Assembly: GCA_013378335.1 (NCBI GenBank)
Contig: CP040556.1
Location: forward strand, 372,001 to 436,000
Length of the DNA stretch: 64,000 bases
Reading direction: 5' to 3'
DNA from: Streptococcus sanguinis
Lineage (GTDB): Bacteria > Bacillota > Bacilli > Lactobacillales > Streptococcaceae
In this document: piece after piece, positions 8,270-16,050 of the stretch
Layout: every line of letters begins with the position of its first letter
Numbering within the stretch: the stretch's first letter is position 1
Made by a program: the position numbers and the translations under genes
The notes under the pieces: model-generated
The model's input: only the letters and a program-made list of their open reading frames with translations
Told to the model about the DNA's origin: nothing
The model's database searches: none

Positions 8270-8722
8270 ATGACTAAACGAACGAAAATCATACTTGCAA
8301 CCGTCGCATCAATCGTAGCGCTAGCAAGCATAGGAGGATGTACCATGACTCAAAAAGAAAACAATAAACAAGATAAGGAAGTTGCTTCTTCAAAAAAGGC
8401 TATCAAAGATGATAAAGAAATCATCAAGCAAAAACAGCTTGCTTATCTCAAAGAGCATGAACAAGAAATTATAGATTATGTGAAAGATCAAAGTCCAAAA
8501 GTCAAATCGGTTCAGATTGATTGGGATGATGTTAGGTGGAGTGAAGCGAGTAATGGTACTCCTCAAGGTGGAGGAAAAATGTTACAAATTTATGGAGGTT
8601 TCAATAATATTGAGAGCTCAAGTTGGGGAACATTAATTCCAATAAACGATGATGGGACATTAAATATGGATGAAATGTTTCTTAGTAATCCACTAAGAAT
8701 AGGAGGTGATCTTTTTGCCTAA
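8270..8722 (+). CDS. Putative immunity lipoprotein (unit 2)
   Basis: 150 residues from ATG 8270 behind gaggag. A charged N-terminus and hydrophobic span end in a lipobox with Cys24 (ASIGGC), so it should be lipidated and held on the outer face of the membrane. A Lys-rich linker is followed by a helical segment (KQKQLAYLKEHEQEII) and a small domain ending IRIGGDLFA-like. It is a close paralogue of the unit 3 lipoprotein (N-terminal 60 residues nearly identical) but differs in the middle (WSEASNGTPQGGG against WSDGGLTNPEYY). That is the pattern expected of immunity proteins. Its 3' end overlaps the start of the truncated lipase by 8 bases. Immunity function is inferred from context. Confidence 0.7.
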   Translation: MTKRTKIILATVASIVALASIGGCTMTQKENNKQDKEVASSKKAIKDDKEIIKQKQLAYLKEHEQEIIDYVKDQSPKVKSVQIDWDDVRWSEASNGTPQGGGKMLQIYGGFNNIESSSWGTLIPINDDGTLNMDEMFLSNPLRIGGDLFA

Positions 8723-9137
8723 CTGGAATTTGAAGAATTTTAATAATATATATGCTTCATTAGCAGAATCTGCCTATAGAGATAGACCGAATGGATTTAG
8801 TTTTGAACAATTGCTTCCTGAAGAACAAAAGATACTTAATTCTGGTAAGTCTTTAGTATTTGACTTCTCTAAAGATGCCAAAGATAAAAAAGGTCAAGTT
8901 ACCCAAGGCGGTGGTACCGATCTCCCCAACCAAGGGAAGGTTTTTCTTCAACCTGACAATGAAGGACTGCTCGAAGACAAAAAGACAGGCTACAATGCCT
9001 ACTATGTCACAGATACGGTTTTGAAGTTATTCAGTGTGACATTAGCAAAATGTTTAGAAATAGAGCTAATAACTTTCTTGGTGTTGCTAGACAAAAAAAT
9101 TAGCGGTATAATATTAATAAAACAATACAAGGAGTAG
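8715..9137 (+). pseudogene. Unit 2: truncated lipase, N-terminal fragment only
   Basis: Starts with TTG at 8715, directly behind a near-perfect aggaggtgat; the upstream GTG at 8706 lies inside the ribosome site and is rejected. Residues 1 to about 104 match the unit 3 lipase (PNWNLK..., GQVTQGGGTDLPNQGKV, GYNAYYVTDT). The frame then runs into unrelated sequence that is really the promoter region of unit 3. The catalytic Ser, Asp and His are all missing, so the 140-residue product cannot be a lipase. The junction looks like a deletion between tandem units. A fragment might still be translated. Confidence 0.8.
9071..9112 (+). promoter_or_regulatory. Promoter of unit 3 lipoprotein-lipase operon
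   Basis: TTGCTA at 9084-9089 and TATAAT at 9107-9112 with a 17-base gap, inside the truncated unit 2 reading frame. Nearly identical to the unit 2 promoter. It probably drives the lipoprotein, the lipase and the two small genes downstream. Confidence 0.7.
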
Positions 9138-9139
9138 CT

Positions 9140-9583
9140 ATGACTAAACGAACGAAAATCATACTTGCAATCGTCGCATCAATTGTAGCGCTAGCAAGCA
9201 TAGGAGGATGTACCATGACTCAAAAAGAAAACAATAAACAAGATAAGAAAGTTGCTTCTTCAAAAAAGGCTACCAAAGATGATAAAGAAGCAATCAAGCA
9301 AAAACAGCTTGCTTATCTAAAAAATCATGAGCAAGAAATTATAGATTTGGTAAAAGCTCAAAGTCCGAAAGTTGAATCAGTTCAGATTGATTGGGAAGAG
9401 ACGCAATGGAGTGATGGCGGTCTTACAAATCCCGAGTATTACATTAATGTTTTTGGGCGTATCAATAATATTGAAGAATCGGGTTGGGGAGTAGATATCC
9501 CAATTAATGATGACAATACATTAAATATAGATGGAATGTATATAGGATCCGACATCAGAATAGGGGGTAGATTATTTGCCTAA
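9140..9583 (+). CDS. Putative immunity lipoprotein (unit 3, cognate to the lipase)
   Basis: 147 residues with a type II signal and lipobox Cys24 (ASIGGC), then a Lys/Gln-rich linker and a small C-terminal domain. Starts at ATG 9140 behind aaggag. It overlaps the lipase start by 8 bases, so translation is coupled and the two proteins would be made together. In Staphylococcus aureus the secreted type VII lipase TslA is neutralised by a lipoprotein encoded beside it. The same gene order and cell location suggest this protein protects the producer's membrane lipids from the adjacent lipase. No family could be confirmed from sequence alone. Confidence 0.7.
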   Translation: MTKRTKIILAIVASIVALASIGGCTMTQKENNKQDKKVASSKKATKDDKEAIKQKQLAYLKNHEQEIIDLVKAQSPKVESVQIDWEETQWSDGGLTNPEYYINVFGRINNIEESGWGVDIPINDDNTLNIDGMYIGSDIRIGGRLFA

Positions 9584-10940
9584 TTGGAATTTAAAAAGTT
9601 TTGATAATATATATGCTTCATTAGCTGAGTCAGCTTATAGAGATAGACCCAACAAGTTCCCATACGAACAATTGGATCCGGAAAGTCGAAAAACACTTGA
9701 TTCAGGCAAATCAATCGAATTTGACTTCTCTAAAGATGCCAAAGATAACAAAGGACAAGTTACCCAAGGCGGTGGTACCGATCTCCCCAACCAAGGGAAG
9801 GTTTATCTTCAACCTGACAATGAAGGACTGCTTGAAGACAAAAAGACAGGCTACAATGCCTACTATGTCACGGATACAGATACGATTAACCAAAATACCA
9901 AACAGACCTATTTTGCTGTTCGTGGAAGCGATGGTTTCGGAATTGATATAGCTGAGGCACAAAAGAACTGGGTTGAATACTTGCGGACATACAACCCTAG
10001 CGATTTCAACTTCCAAGACTGGATTTACAATGATGCAGCTTTTGCTTTAACAGACGCGATTATTCCTCAAGCCAAGCATGCTACTGAGGGCATGAAGGCA
10101 AAAATAGCTGAACTAAACCAATATGCAGCACCAGATGCCAAGATGGATATAACGGCTCATTCGTTGGGGACTATGACTTCGATACAAGGGGTTGCAGGGC
10201 TTAATGAGAAAGAGTTGAATAAGGTTGGCCGGATTGTTCTTTTTGATGGTCCGGACCCTACTAAGAGTCTGGAAAAAGCAGGTTATGGCGATAAAATTCC
10301 ACAATTAGATGCTAAAACAATTTATTATGTTAATCCCTTTGATCCTGTTAGTATGCTCAATCGTGATAAACCTTGGAAACAGCAACTTGGTGATGTCAGA
10401 GTGGTAGTTCCAATCGAATATACAAGTATGATGGATAAACATTCCTCCCATGACCTTGGAGCTTATCAGATAGATAGTAAGGGAAATCTCTTGGAGGTTT
10501 CTGAAGACTATCATCCTGAGTTATGGAAAGCAGGTCATAAACTTGCGGAATTAAACAAAAAGAGCATTGAAAATATAAAAAAATATGTTCCAGAAAAAGT
10601 GATTGAAAAACTAGTAACCATGAGTCCGGGCGAGTTTAGTAGATTAGCGGGACAACTACAAGATAGTTTTAAGAGCAGAAACCAATCAGAGATTTTAAAA
10701 AGTGTACTTGAGATAAAAGAAAAATTGGGGTTGAGCTGGGAAGAAGCGTGGAATATTTTTATAACAGAGGTAAGCTCACAGAAATATATGAAAATTATGA
10801 AAAGGAATATGCAAAAATCATCAAGGATGCCAAGAAGGAGTCCTTGGCTTGGGATCGAAAGAATCTCGATCTTAATAATCCGAATAACTTACACGAGAGA
10901 ATCAAACGTGCAGGTAGTTACAACGAGCGCATTTTGCTGA
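9576..10940 (+). CDS. Type VII-secreted-like lipase, N-terminal catalytic part (frameshifted gene)
   Basis: Starts with TTG 9576 behind a gggggt site. Residues about 1-330 form an alpha/beta-hydrolase of the Mbeg1-like/lipase class: nucleophile elbow AHSLGT with Ser196, and Asp256 (NPFDPV) and His292 (SSHDLG) as plausible partners. There is no N-terminal signal peptide. From about 340 the protein becomes helical. The true frame is lost at the T5 run 10756-10760; the last 60 or so residues of this frame are artefactual. Adding one T gives EEAWNIFYNRGKL and continues into the 10748-11299 frame, for a protein of about 574 residues. A lipase at the N-terminus, a helical C-terminus and two small helical partners match the reversed arrangement of TslA-type T7SS substrates. 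Secretion and activity are inferred. Confidence 0.75.
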   Translation: MPNWNLKSFDNIYASLAESAYRDRPNKFPYEQLDPESRKTLDSGKSIEFDFSKDAKDNKGQVTQGGGTDLPNQGKVYLQPDNEGLLEDKKTGYNAYYVTDTDTINQNTKQTYFAVRGSDGFGIDIAEAQKNWVEYLRTYNPSDFNFQDWIYNDAAFALTDAIIPQAKHATEGMKAKIAELNQYAAPDAKMDITAHSLGTMTSIQGVAGLNEKELNKVGRIVLFDGPDPTKSLEKAGYGDKIPQLDAKTIYYVNPFDPVSMLNRDKPWKQQLGDVRVVVPIEYTSMMDKHSSHDLGAYQIDSKGNLLEVSEDYHPELWKAGHKLAELNKKSIENIKKYVPEKVIEKLVTMSPGEFSRLAGQLQDSFKSRNQSEILKSVLEIKEKLGLSWEEAWNIFITEVSSQKYMKIMKRNMQKSSRMPRRSPWLGIERISILIIRITYTRESNVQVVTTSAFC

Positions 10941-11299
10941 GGACTCAGTTACTGTATACAGCTGTAGAACTAGCAGGCTCAGATATTGAACAAAAGATAT
11001 CTGAAGTGAAAACTGCCTTGGCTGATGCCGAATCGATTCTTAAGGGATTTATTGAGTATAGCAGAAGTGCTATTAAGGTTTTAGGTGTTTTATTGTCTGA
11101 TTCGGAGATAGAGGAGCTAATGTCTGAATTGACCTTTGAAAACTTGTGGGATTCAGGGATTAACGAATCAAATATCAGTCATTTAAAAGAATTTGAAACA
11201 AAGATAACTAATTTCTCTCAAACTATGATTCAGTGTGCACAAAATCTTGAGCAAGTAGATGCTCAAAATGCTGCAGATATTTTGGCAGCCTTGTCTTGA
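10748..11299 (+). CDS. C-terminal helical (LXG-like) part of the frameshifted lipase
   Basis: About 180 residues, strongly helical and charged (YENYEKEYAKIIKDAKKE, IEQKISEVKTALADAESILK, LEQVDAQNAADILAAL). It has no ribosome site of its own and overlaps the 3' end of the lipase frame. It reads as the continuation of that gene after a one-base loss in a T-run. The heptad-like helices resemble the LXG-like targeting region of T7SSb substrates, here at the C-terminus as in TslA. If translation does not shift, this segment is not made and the lipase would lack its export domain. Confidence 0.65.
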   Translation: MEYFYNRGKLTEIYENYEKEYAKIIKDAKKESLAWDRKNLDLNNPNNLHERIKRAGSYNERILLRTQLLYTAVELAGSDIEQKISEVKTALADAESILKGFIEYSRSAIKVLGVLLSDSEIEELMSELTFENLWDSGINESNISHLKEFETKITNFSQTMIQCAQNLEQVDAQNAADILAALS

Positions 11300-11337
11300 T
11301 TGTAGTCAAGTTTAAATGATATAAGTAAAGGGTAATT

Positions 11338-11619
11338 ATGGCAGAAAAAATAAGTGAAAATATTATAATAGAAATATTGAAGAGTCAACAAAGAGCAGCT
11401 ATAAGAGCAGCTGTTACAGCCTCTGTAGCGGCTGCTAAGTCTCAGAGAGGAGAGCTTCAAAAAACCTTAAATACCAAAGCACAAGAACTGCAAGATTATG
11501 CTAAAAACACATATAATACGAATATCACGGATGGGCTAGAAGGTCAAGCAGCAAATGCAGCCAAAGACTATCTATCCCAAATGCCAAAACCAGAATTAAC
11601 AAGTCCAATCAAAAGTTAG
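11338..11619 (+). CDS. Small helical T7SS partner protein (DUF3130/TlaA-like candidate)
   Basis: 93 residues from ATG 11338, mostly alpha-helical: an Ala-rich middle (AAIRAAVTASVAAAK), a Gln/Lys coil and a short Pro-rich tail. It has no signal peptide, no Cys and no Trp. It has the size, composition and position of the small helical targeting factors (Lap/Tla class, WXG100-like in fold) that bind the helical domain of LXG or TslA substrates before export. It follows the lipase by 38 bases and is 15 bases from the next small gene. The family assignment is by resemblance. Confidence 0.55.
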   Translation: MAEKISENIIIEILKSQQRAAIRAAVTASVAAAKSQRGELQKTLNTKAQELQDYAKNTYNTNITDGLEGQAANAAKDYLSQMPKPELTSPIKS

Positions 11620-11634
11620 TTATAGGTGATACAG

Positions 11635-11964
11635 ATGAATGCAGAAATTTATAGACTGGATGAACAGTTTGATAAAAAGATGAGGGAATTAAAGAAAAAA
11701 GAGGAATATTTAGAAGACAATTTGTCTTATGTCCTTCATACGACAGAGCAATTAAAAGATGAAGTTTACCGAATAGCAAACGGAGAACTGCCTGTGGAGG
11801 CGTATACCGATATTTTTCAAATGGATACTAATGCAGAGTTGTTTCGAAAAGATGTTCTTGAGCAAATTGATGATATCAGTGAGGAGCGCTCAAAACTTCG
11901 TTGGGATTATGAGGAGCAATTAGATGCTCTTTATAAGAAAAGAGCGAAAAAGCAAAATGACTAA
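11635..11964 (+). CDS. Small coiled-coil T7SS partner protein (DUF3958/TlaB-like candidate)
   Basis: 109 residues from ATG 11635, behind aggtg; the GTG at 11626 lies within the ribosome site and is less likely. The protein is almost wholly charged coiled coil (YRLDEQFDKKMRELKKKEEYLED, LRWDYEEQLDALYKKRAKK) with a short break near GELPVEAYTD. This build is common for the second partner protein in streptococcal and listerial LXG loci. It is the last gene of the unit; a terminator follows at 12239. Confidence 0.55.
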   Translation: MNAEIYRLDEQFDKKMRELKKKEEYLEDNLSYVLHTTEQLKDEVYRIANGELPVEAYTDIFQMDTNAELFRKDVLEQIDDISEERSKLRWDYEEQLDALYKKRAKKQND

Positions 11965-12475
11965 GCAAGTATTGTGGTTTAAGGGGGATATTTAGAAAGA
12001 AATTCCTTGCTGAAGTTTTTTGTGAGTTGTTATGAAGCCAATTTAAAAGCTGTGAGATTATACTTTATAATAAGATTATAAAAGAATCGCATTTTTTTTG
12101 GAGACTTCTATTAAAGATTGAATTTTCTTTGTAAGGATAATAGATGTATCTATAGCTCACCTCGCGGATAGCGCGAGAGTTGGCCTATCCGACCTATCCG
12201 CTTCATACTTATGTTGAAAAATAGCAGCACCTATTACTAAAATCACACCCCGCATTATTTGGGAGGTGTGATTTTTAAATGTTTGTCTTAAAAGCAAGAA
12301 CCCTAAAGGAAAAGGAAACTTGGTAATTCAGTAATTTGCTGAGCATAGGGGAATCTTCCTTGTTCCGGGTGCTATTTGCAATATCCGAACCTTCTGTCTT
12401 TATTTTCTGAAATAGTATACAAAATCCTCGAATTTATGCTACAATGAGACAAACTAAAAATGATTGGAGCCAAGC
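11965..12475. other. Intergenic region after the lipase island
   Basis: No coding sequence is supported in this 500-base stretch. It holds an imperfect repeat ggatag/ctatcc with a second cctatcc nearby (12173-12200), a terminator at 12239-12276, and a probable extended -10 (TGcTACAAT, 12438-12445) for the ACT gene. The 5' half is AT-rich like the island and the 3' half looks like core chromosome, so the island border probably lies near 12170-12280. Confidence 0.5.
12239..12276 (+). terminator. Rho-independent terminator downstream of the lipase island
   Basis: aaatcacacc pairs with ggtgtgattt to give a ten-base stem followed by Ts. Its A-rich 5' side could also allow termination on the other strand. 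Confidence 0.7.
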
Positions 12476-12742
12476 ATGAAAGCAATTATTACCGTTGTCG
12501 GAAAAGATAAAACAGGGATTGTAGCCGGAGTTTCCACTAAGATTGCGGAGTTGGGGCTGAATATTGACGATATTTCCCAAACTGTTTTGGAGGAATATTT
12601 CACCATGATGGCCTTGGTGTCAAGCGATGAAAAGCAAGATTTTACGGCTCTTCGCAATGAGTTTGAAGCTTTCGGTCAAGAGCTCAACGTCAAAATCAAC
12701 ATTCAAAGCGCAGCCATTTTTGATGCCATGTACAATATCTAA
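12476..12742 (+). CDS. ACT domain protein
   Basis: 88 residues from ATG 12476 with ggagc upstream; the in-frame start at 12464 overlaps that site and is rejected. The whole protein is one ACT domain (KAIITVVGKDKTGIVAGVSTKIAELGLNIDDISQTV), a ligand-binding fold usually sensing amino acids, with the Gly-rich turn GKDKTGIVAGV. It is followed after 10 bases by a UPF0210 gene, a pairing seen across streptococci, lactococci and clostridia, so the two probably act together. The ligand is unknown. Confidence 0.85.
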   Translation: MKAIITVVGKDKTGIVAGVSTKIAELGLNIDDISQTVLEEYFTMMALVSSDEKQDFTALRNEFEAFGQELNVKINIQSAAIFDAMYNI

Positions 12743-12752
12743 GGAGTGAAGG

Positions 12753-14090
12753 ATGGATATTAGACAAGTAACAGAAACCATTGCCATGATTGAGGAGCAG
12801 AATTTTGATATTCGAACCATCACCATGGGCATTTCACTCTTGGACTGTATTGACACAGATATTGATCGGGCGGCGGAGAAGATTTACCAAAAAATCACGA
12901 CCAAAGCGAAAGACCTGGTGGCAGTTGGGGATGAAATTGCTGCAGAGCTTGGGATTCCCATCGTCAACAAGCGGGTCTCAGTGACTCCGATTTCCCTGAT
13001 TGGGGCAGCGACAGACAGCGCTGACTACGTGCCTCTGGCTATGGCTTTAGACAAGGCAGCTAAGGAAATCGGTGTTGACTTTATCGGTGGTTTCTCTGCC
13101 TTGGTCCAAAAGGGCTATCAAAAAGGGGATGAAATTCTTATTAATTCTATTCCACGCGCTTTGGCTGAGACAGACAAGGTCTGCTCCTCTGTCAATATCG
13201 GCTCGACCAAGACTGGCATCAATATGACGGCAGTTGCGGATATGGGGCGCATTATCAAGGAAACAGCCCAGCTTTCTGACATGGGTGCGGCCAAGCTGGT
13301 CGTCTTTGCCAATGCGGTGGAGGATAATCCTTTCATGGCAGGCGCCTTCCATGGTGTCGGTGAAGCAGATGTGGTCATCAATGTCGGTGTTTCTGGGCCG
13401 GGTGTTGTCAAGCGAGCCTTGGAAAAGGTCCGTGGTGAGAGCTTTGACGTGGTCGCTGAAACGGTCAAGAAAACGGCCTTCAAAATCACCCGTATCGGTC
13501 AGTTGGTCGGTCAGATGGCTAGCGAGCGTCTGGGCGTCAAGTTCGGGATTGTTGACTTGAGTCTGGCTCCAACACCGGCAGTCGGAGACTCAGTGGCCCG
13601 TGTCTTGGAAGAAATGGGCTTGGAAACAGTCGGCACTCATGGCACGACAGCGGCACTCGCCCTGCTAAATGACCAAGTCAAAAAAGGCGGTGTCATGGCC
13701 TGCAATCAGGTTGGCGGACTGTCTGGTGCTTTCATTCCTGTGTCAGAAGACGAGGGTATGATTGCGGCAGTACAGAATGGCTCGCTCAATCTAGAAAAGT
13801 TGGAAGCTATGACAGCTATTTGCTCGGTAGGTTTGGATATGATTGCCATTCCAGAAGCGACACCTGCTGAAACCATCGCGGCCATGATTGCGGATGAGGC
13901 GGTGATTGGTGTTATCAATCAAAAGACGACAGCTGTGCGGATTATTCCAAAGGGCAAGGAAGGCGATATGATTGAATTTGGCGGGCTCTTGGGAACAGCT
14001 CCGGTCATGAAGGTCAATCAGGCTTCGTCAGCAGCCTTTATCGCGCGGGGTGGTCAGATTCCAGCGCCTATTCACAGCTTTAAAAATTAA
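12753..14090 (+). CDS. UPF0210 / PFL (DUF711) family protein
   Basis: 445 residues, cytoplasmic, no membrane segment. A well conserved family with Gly-rich loops ([38 protein letters not shown]) and a C-terminal glycine-rich end ([17 protein letters not shown]). Structures of relatives show a pyruvate-formate-lyase-like barrel, but no reaction is established. Length is typical and the frame is intact. It forms an operon with the ACT protein upstream. A weak hairpin (aaaagct/agctttt) lies at 14089-14115. Confidence 0.85.
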   Translation: MDIRQVTETIAMIEEQNFDIRTITMGISLLDCIDTDIDRAAEKIYQKITTKAKDLVAVGDEIAAELGIPIVNKRVSVTPISLIGAATDSADYVPLAMALDKAAKEIGVDFIGGFSALVQKGYQKGDEILINSIPRALAETDKVCSSVNIGSTKTGINMTAVADMGRIIKETAQLSDMGAAKLVVFANAVEDNPFMAGAFHGVGEADVVINVGVSGPGVVKRALEKVRGESFDVVAETVKKTAFKITRIGQLVGQMASERLGVKFGIVDLSLAPTPAVGDSVARVLEEMGLETVGTHGTTAALALLNDQVKKGGVMACNQVGGLSGAFIPVSEDEGMIAAVQNGSLNLEKLEAMTAICSVGLDMIAIPEATPAETIAAMIADEAVIGVINQKTTAVRIIPKGKEGDMIEFGGLLGTAPVMKVNQASSAAFIARGGQIPAPIHSFKN

Positions 14091-14222
14091 AAAGCTAGAT
14101 TTGAAACAGCTTTTAAGAAAGCATCGTAAAGGACAGCTATTCAGTTTCCGAGTAGGAGTTTGCGGGATTGAGTCTAGCTGGATGCTTGAAATGTAGGGGA
14201 TTATAAGGAGATTATTTAGGTT

Positions 14223-15119
14223 ATGAATAAAAGAGAGCTAGCTGAGCTGGCCCTTGATTTAGGTTTGGATTTTGATAAAGAGAGCGGCATTATATATGGC
14301 CGTAGAAGGGATTATGCTTTTTATCTAGAGACCATAACAGATGGCGATGAATTTGCGATTTTCTTTTCAGTCAGATGTGAGCAGGGCTATATTGGTCGAG
14401 ATGTCTTGGAAGCTCTAATCAACGATTCTGAGGTCTTGATTGATTTTGAGAGAGCTGGCTATAGCCTAGCCTGTCAGATTTTGGCTGATCAGGATCGAGA
14501 TCTGCTGCCGGATATTTTGGAGGAGGCTATCGAAGACTGCACCCGCCACTTTGAGGAGCAAGGGCTGGTGAGCGCCTGTGAGAAAACCGGTGAAACCGGA
14601 GATGTAGACTTGTATCAGTTCAAAGGAGATTGGCTCTTTCTCACGCCATCTAGCTATGAGCGGATGATTTCCATCTCACAGGATAAGGTGACAAAGCGTT
14701 CCCTTCCTCATCAAAGTCCGCAGAAAATACATTATTTCCTGGGGATTGTCGGGGCTTTCTTGACTAGCTTGCTTGGTGCATGCCTTGTCTTCTTCCTGGC
14801 AGGAGCATCCTTGGCTATGGGATTTATATCAGGATTTACACTGCTATTTAGCATTGCTTGCTATGAAAAGTTTGTCAAAGGGATTTCTGTTTTAGGAATT
14901 GTGGCAAGTTTCTTTTTTACTTTAACGATGAGCTTTTTAGCTGTTCAAATCGGTTATACCAATTCTTTTTACCAAGGGGAAGGCAATATTGTGCAAGCCC
15001 TTATCGCTATTAATAAAGCCGCTTTATCCGGACAGTTTGGTCTTAATTATTGGCTCCATTATCCGTTCATTGTTCTTGGATGTGTCAGTGCCGTCAAAGT
15101 TCATGTTAAGTCTCTATAG
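14223..15119 (+). CDS. Membrane protein of unknown function with N-terminal cytosolic domain
   Basis: 298 residues from ATG 14223 with aaggag upstream. Residues 1 to about 165 are soluble and acidic (DLGLDFDKESGIIYGRRRDYAFYLE...). From about 170 there are three or four hydrophobic segments (FLGIVGAFLTSLLGACLVFFLAG, FISGFTLLFSIACY, ILGIVASFFFTLTMSFLAV, YPFIVLGCVSAV). I do not recognise the family. It stands alone between the UPF0210 operon and the phosphatase genes. Confidence 0.7.
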   Translation: MNKRELAELALDLGLDFDKESGIIYGRRRDYAFYLETITDGDEFAIFFSVRCEQGYIGRDVLEALINDSEVLIDFERAGYSLACQILADQDRDLLPDILEEAIEDCTRHFEEQGLVSACEKTGETGDVDLYQFKGDWLFLTPSSYERMISISQDKVTKRSLPHQSPQKIHYFLGIVGAFLTSLLGACLVFFLAGASLAMGFISGFTLLFSIACYEKFVKGISVLGIVASFFFTLTMSFLAVQIGYTNSFYQGEGNIVQALIAINKAALSGQFGLNYWLHYPFIVLGCVSAVKVHVKSL

Positions 15120-15249
15120 TTGATTAGATGCTGACTTCAAAGTGAGCAGCTGTCTATCATAGTGGGAAACCGGGTTCTCCCTCTTCTTTATCTAAAGAAT
15201 ACGAAGGCCTATACTATAATAAAAAAAGAAAAAATAAAAGAGGTGAAGT

Positions 15250-15951
15250 ATGTCAAAAACAAGACTCTATGTTATCCGTCATGGCAAGACCATGTTCAAT
15301 ACTATCGGCCGGGCACAGGGCTGGTCTGATACGCCGCTGACTGCCGAAGGCGAGAGCGGTATTCGTGAGCTGGGTATCGGATTGCGAGAGTCTGGCTTGC
15401 CTTTTATCAAGGCTTTTTCCAGTGATAGCGGCAGGACCATTCAGACCATGGGGATTATCCTAGAGGAGCTGGGTCTGACTGGCCAGATTCCCTATCGCTA
15501 TGACAAGCGCATCCGGGAGTGGTGTTTCGGAAGTTTTGATGGTGCCTATGGGGGTGAGCTCTTTCATGGCGTTATCCCACGAGTTCTTAAGACGGATAAT
15601 TACAAAGAGCTCAGTTGGCCGGATTTGGCGAATGGTCTGGTAGAAGTGGATACGGCTGGCTGGGCTGAGCCTTGGGACAAGCTTAGCGGTCGGATTTTAG
15701 AAGGCTTTGAAGCCATTGCTAGAGAGGTAGAATCCTCTGGCGGCGGCAATGCTCTGGTCGTCAGCCACAGCATGACCATTGGTACCTTGGCCTATCTGGT
15801 TGATGAGAATATCACGAAAAATCCTAATGTCGACAATGGCAGTGTCACAGTGTTGGAGTATGAAAATGGTCGCTTCAGCATTCAGGCTCTGGGCGATGTG
15901 TCTTACCGTCAGGTTGGTGCAGCTATATTGGACCGAGAAAATCAAGAATGA
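15250..15951 (+). CDS. Histidine phosphatase family protein (phosphoglycerate-mutase-like), copy 1
   Basis: 233 residues from ATG 15250 behind gaggtg. Carries the RHG motif (VIRHGKTMFN, catalytic His near residue 10), an acid/base segment (REWCFGSFDGAYGGE) and the second histidine in VVSHSMTIG. Branch-2 histidine phosphatases of this size dephosphorylate varied small molecules; a glycolytic mutase role is unlikely. A TATAAT -10 is at 15215. It is a tandem paralogue of the next gene (about two-thirds identical by eye). Confidence 0.85.
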   Translation: MSKTRLYVIRHGKTMFNTIGRAQGWSDTPLTAEGESGIRELGIGLRESGLPFIKAFSSDSGRTIQTMGIILEELGLTGQIPYRYDKRIREWCFGSFDGAYGGELFHGVIPRVLKTDNYKELSWPDLANGLVEVDTAGWAEPWDKLSGRILEGFEAIAREVESSGGGNALVVSHSMTIGTLAYLVDENITKNPNVDNGSVTVLEYENGRFSIQALGDVSYRQVGAAILDRENQE

Positions 15952-15978
15952 GCGGGAGTTTTGAGACTCCTGCTTTTT
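15952..15978 (+). terminator. Terminator between the two phosphatase genes
   Basis: gcgggagt pairs with actcctgc around a six-base loop, followed by five Ts. Confidence 0.8.
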
Positions 15979-16015
15979 GCTTTGAAAGCCAGATAGCGCC
16001 AATTTCTTTATAAAA

Positions 16016-16024
16016 TGGTATAAT
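16016..16024 (+). promoter_or_regulatory. Extended -10 promoter of phosphatase copy 2
   Basis: TGgTATAAT, an extended -10, ends 26 bases before the start codon. No clear -35. With the terminator just upstream, the second copy has its own transcript. Confidence 0.6.
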
Positions 16025-16050
16025 ATGAAAAGAATAACGGAGGAAATGAA

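Noticed and set aside
10754-10763. Programmed -1 frameshift in the lipase gene
   Set aside because: The A-TTT-TTA stretch is not in the register of a standard X-XXY-YYZ slippery heptamer in the zero frame and no downstream pseudoknot is evident; a simple base loss is the plainer reading, though slippage is not excluded.
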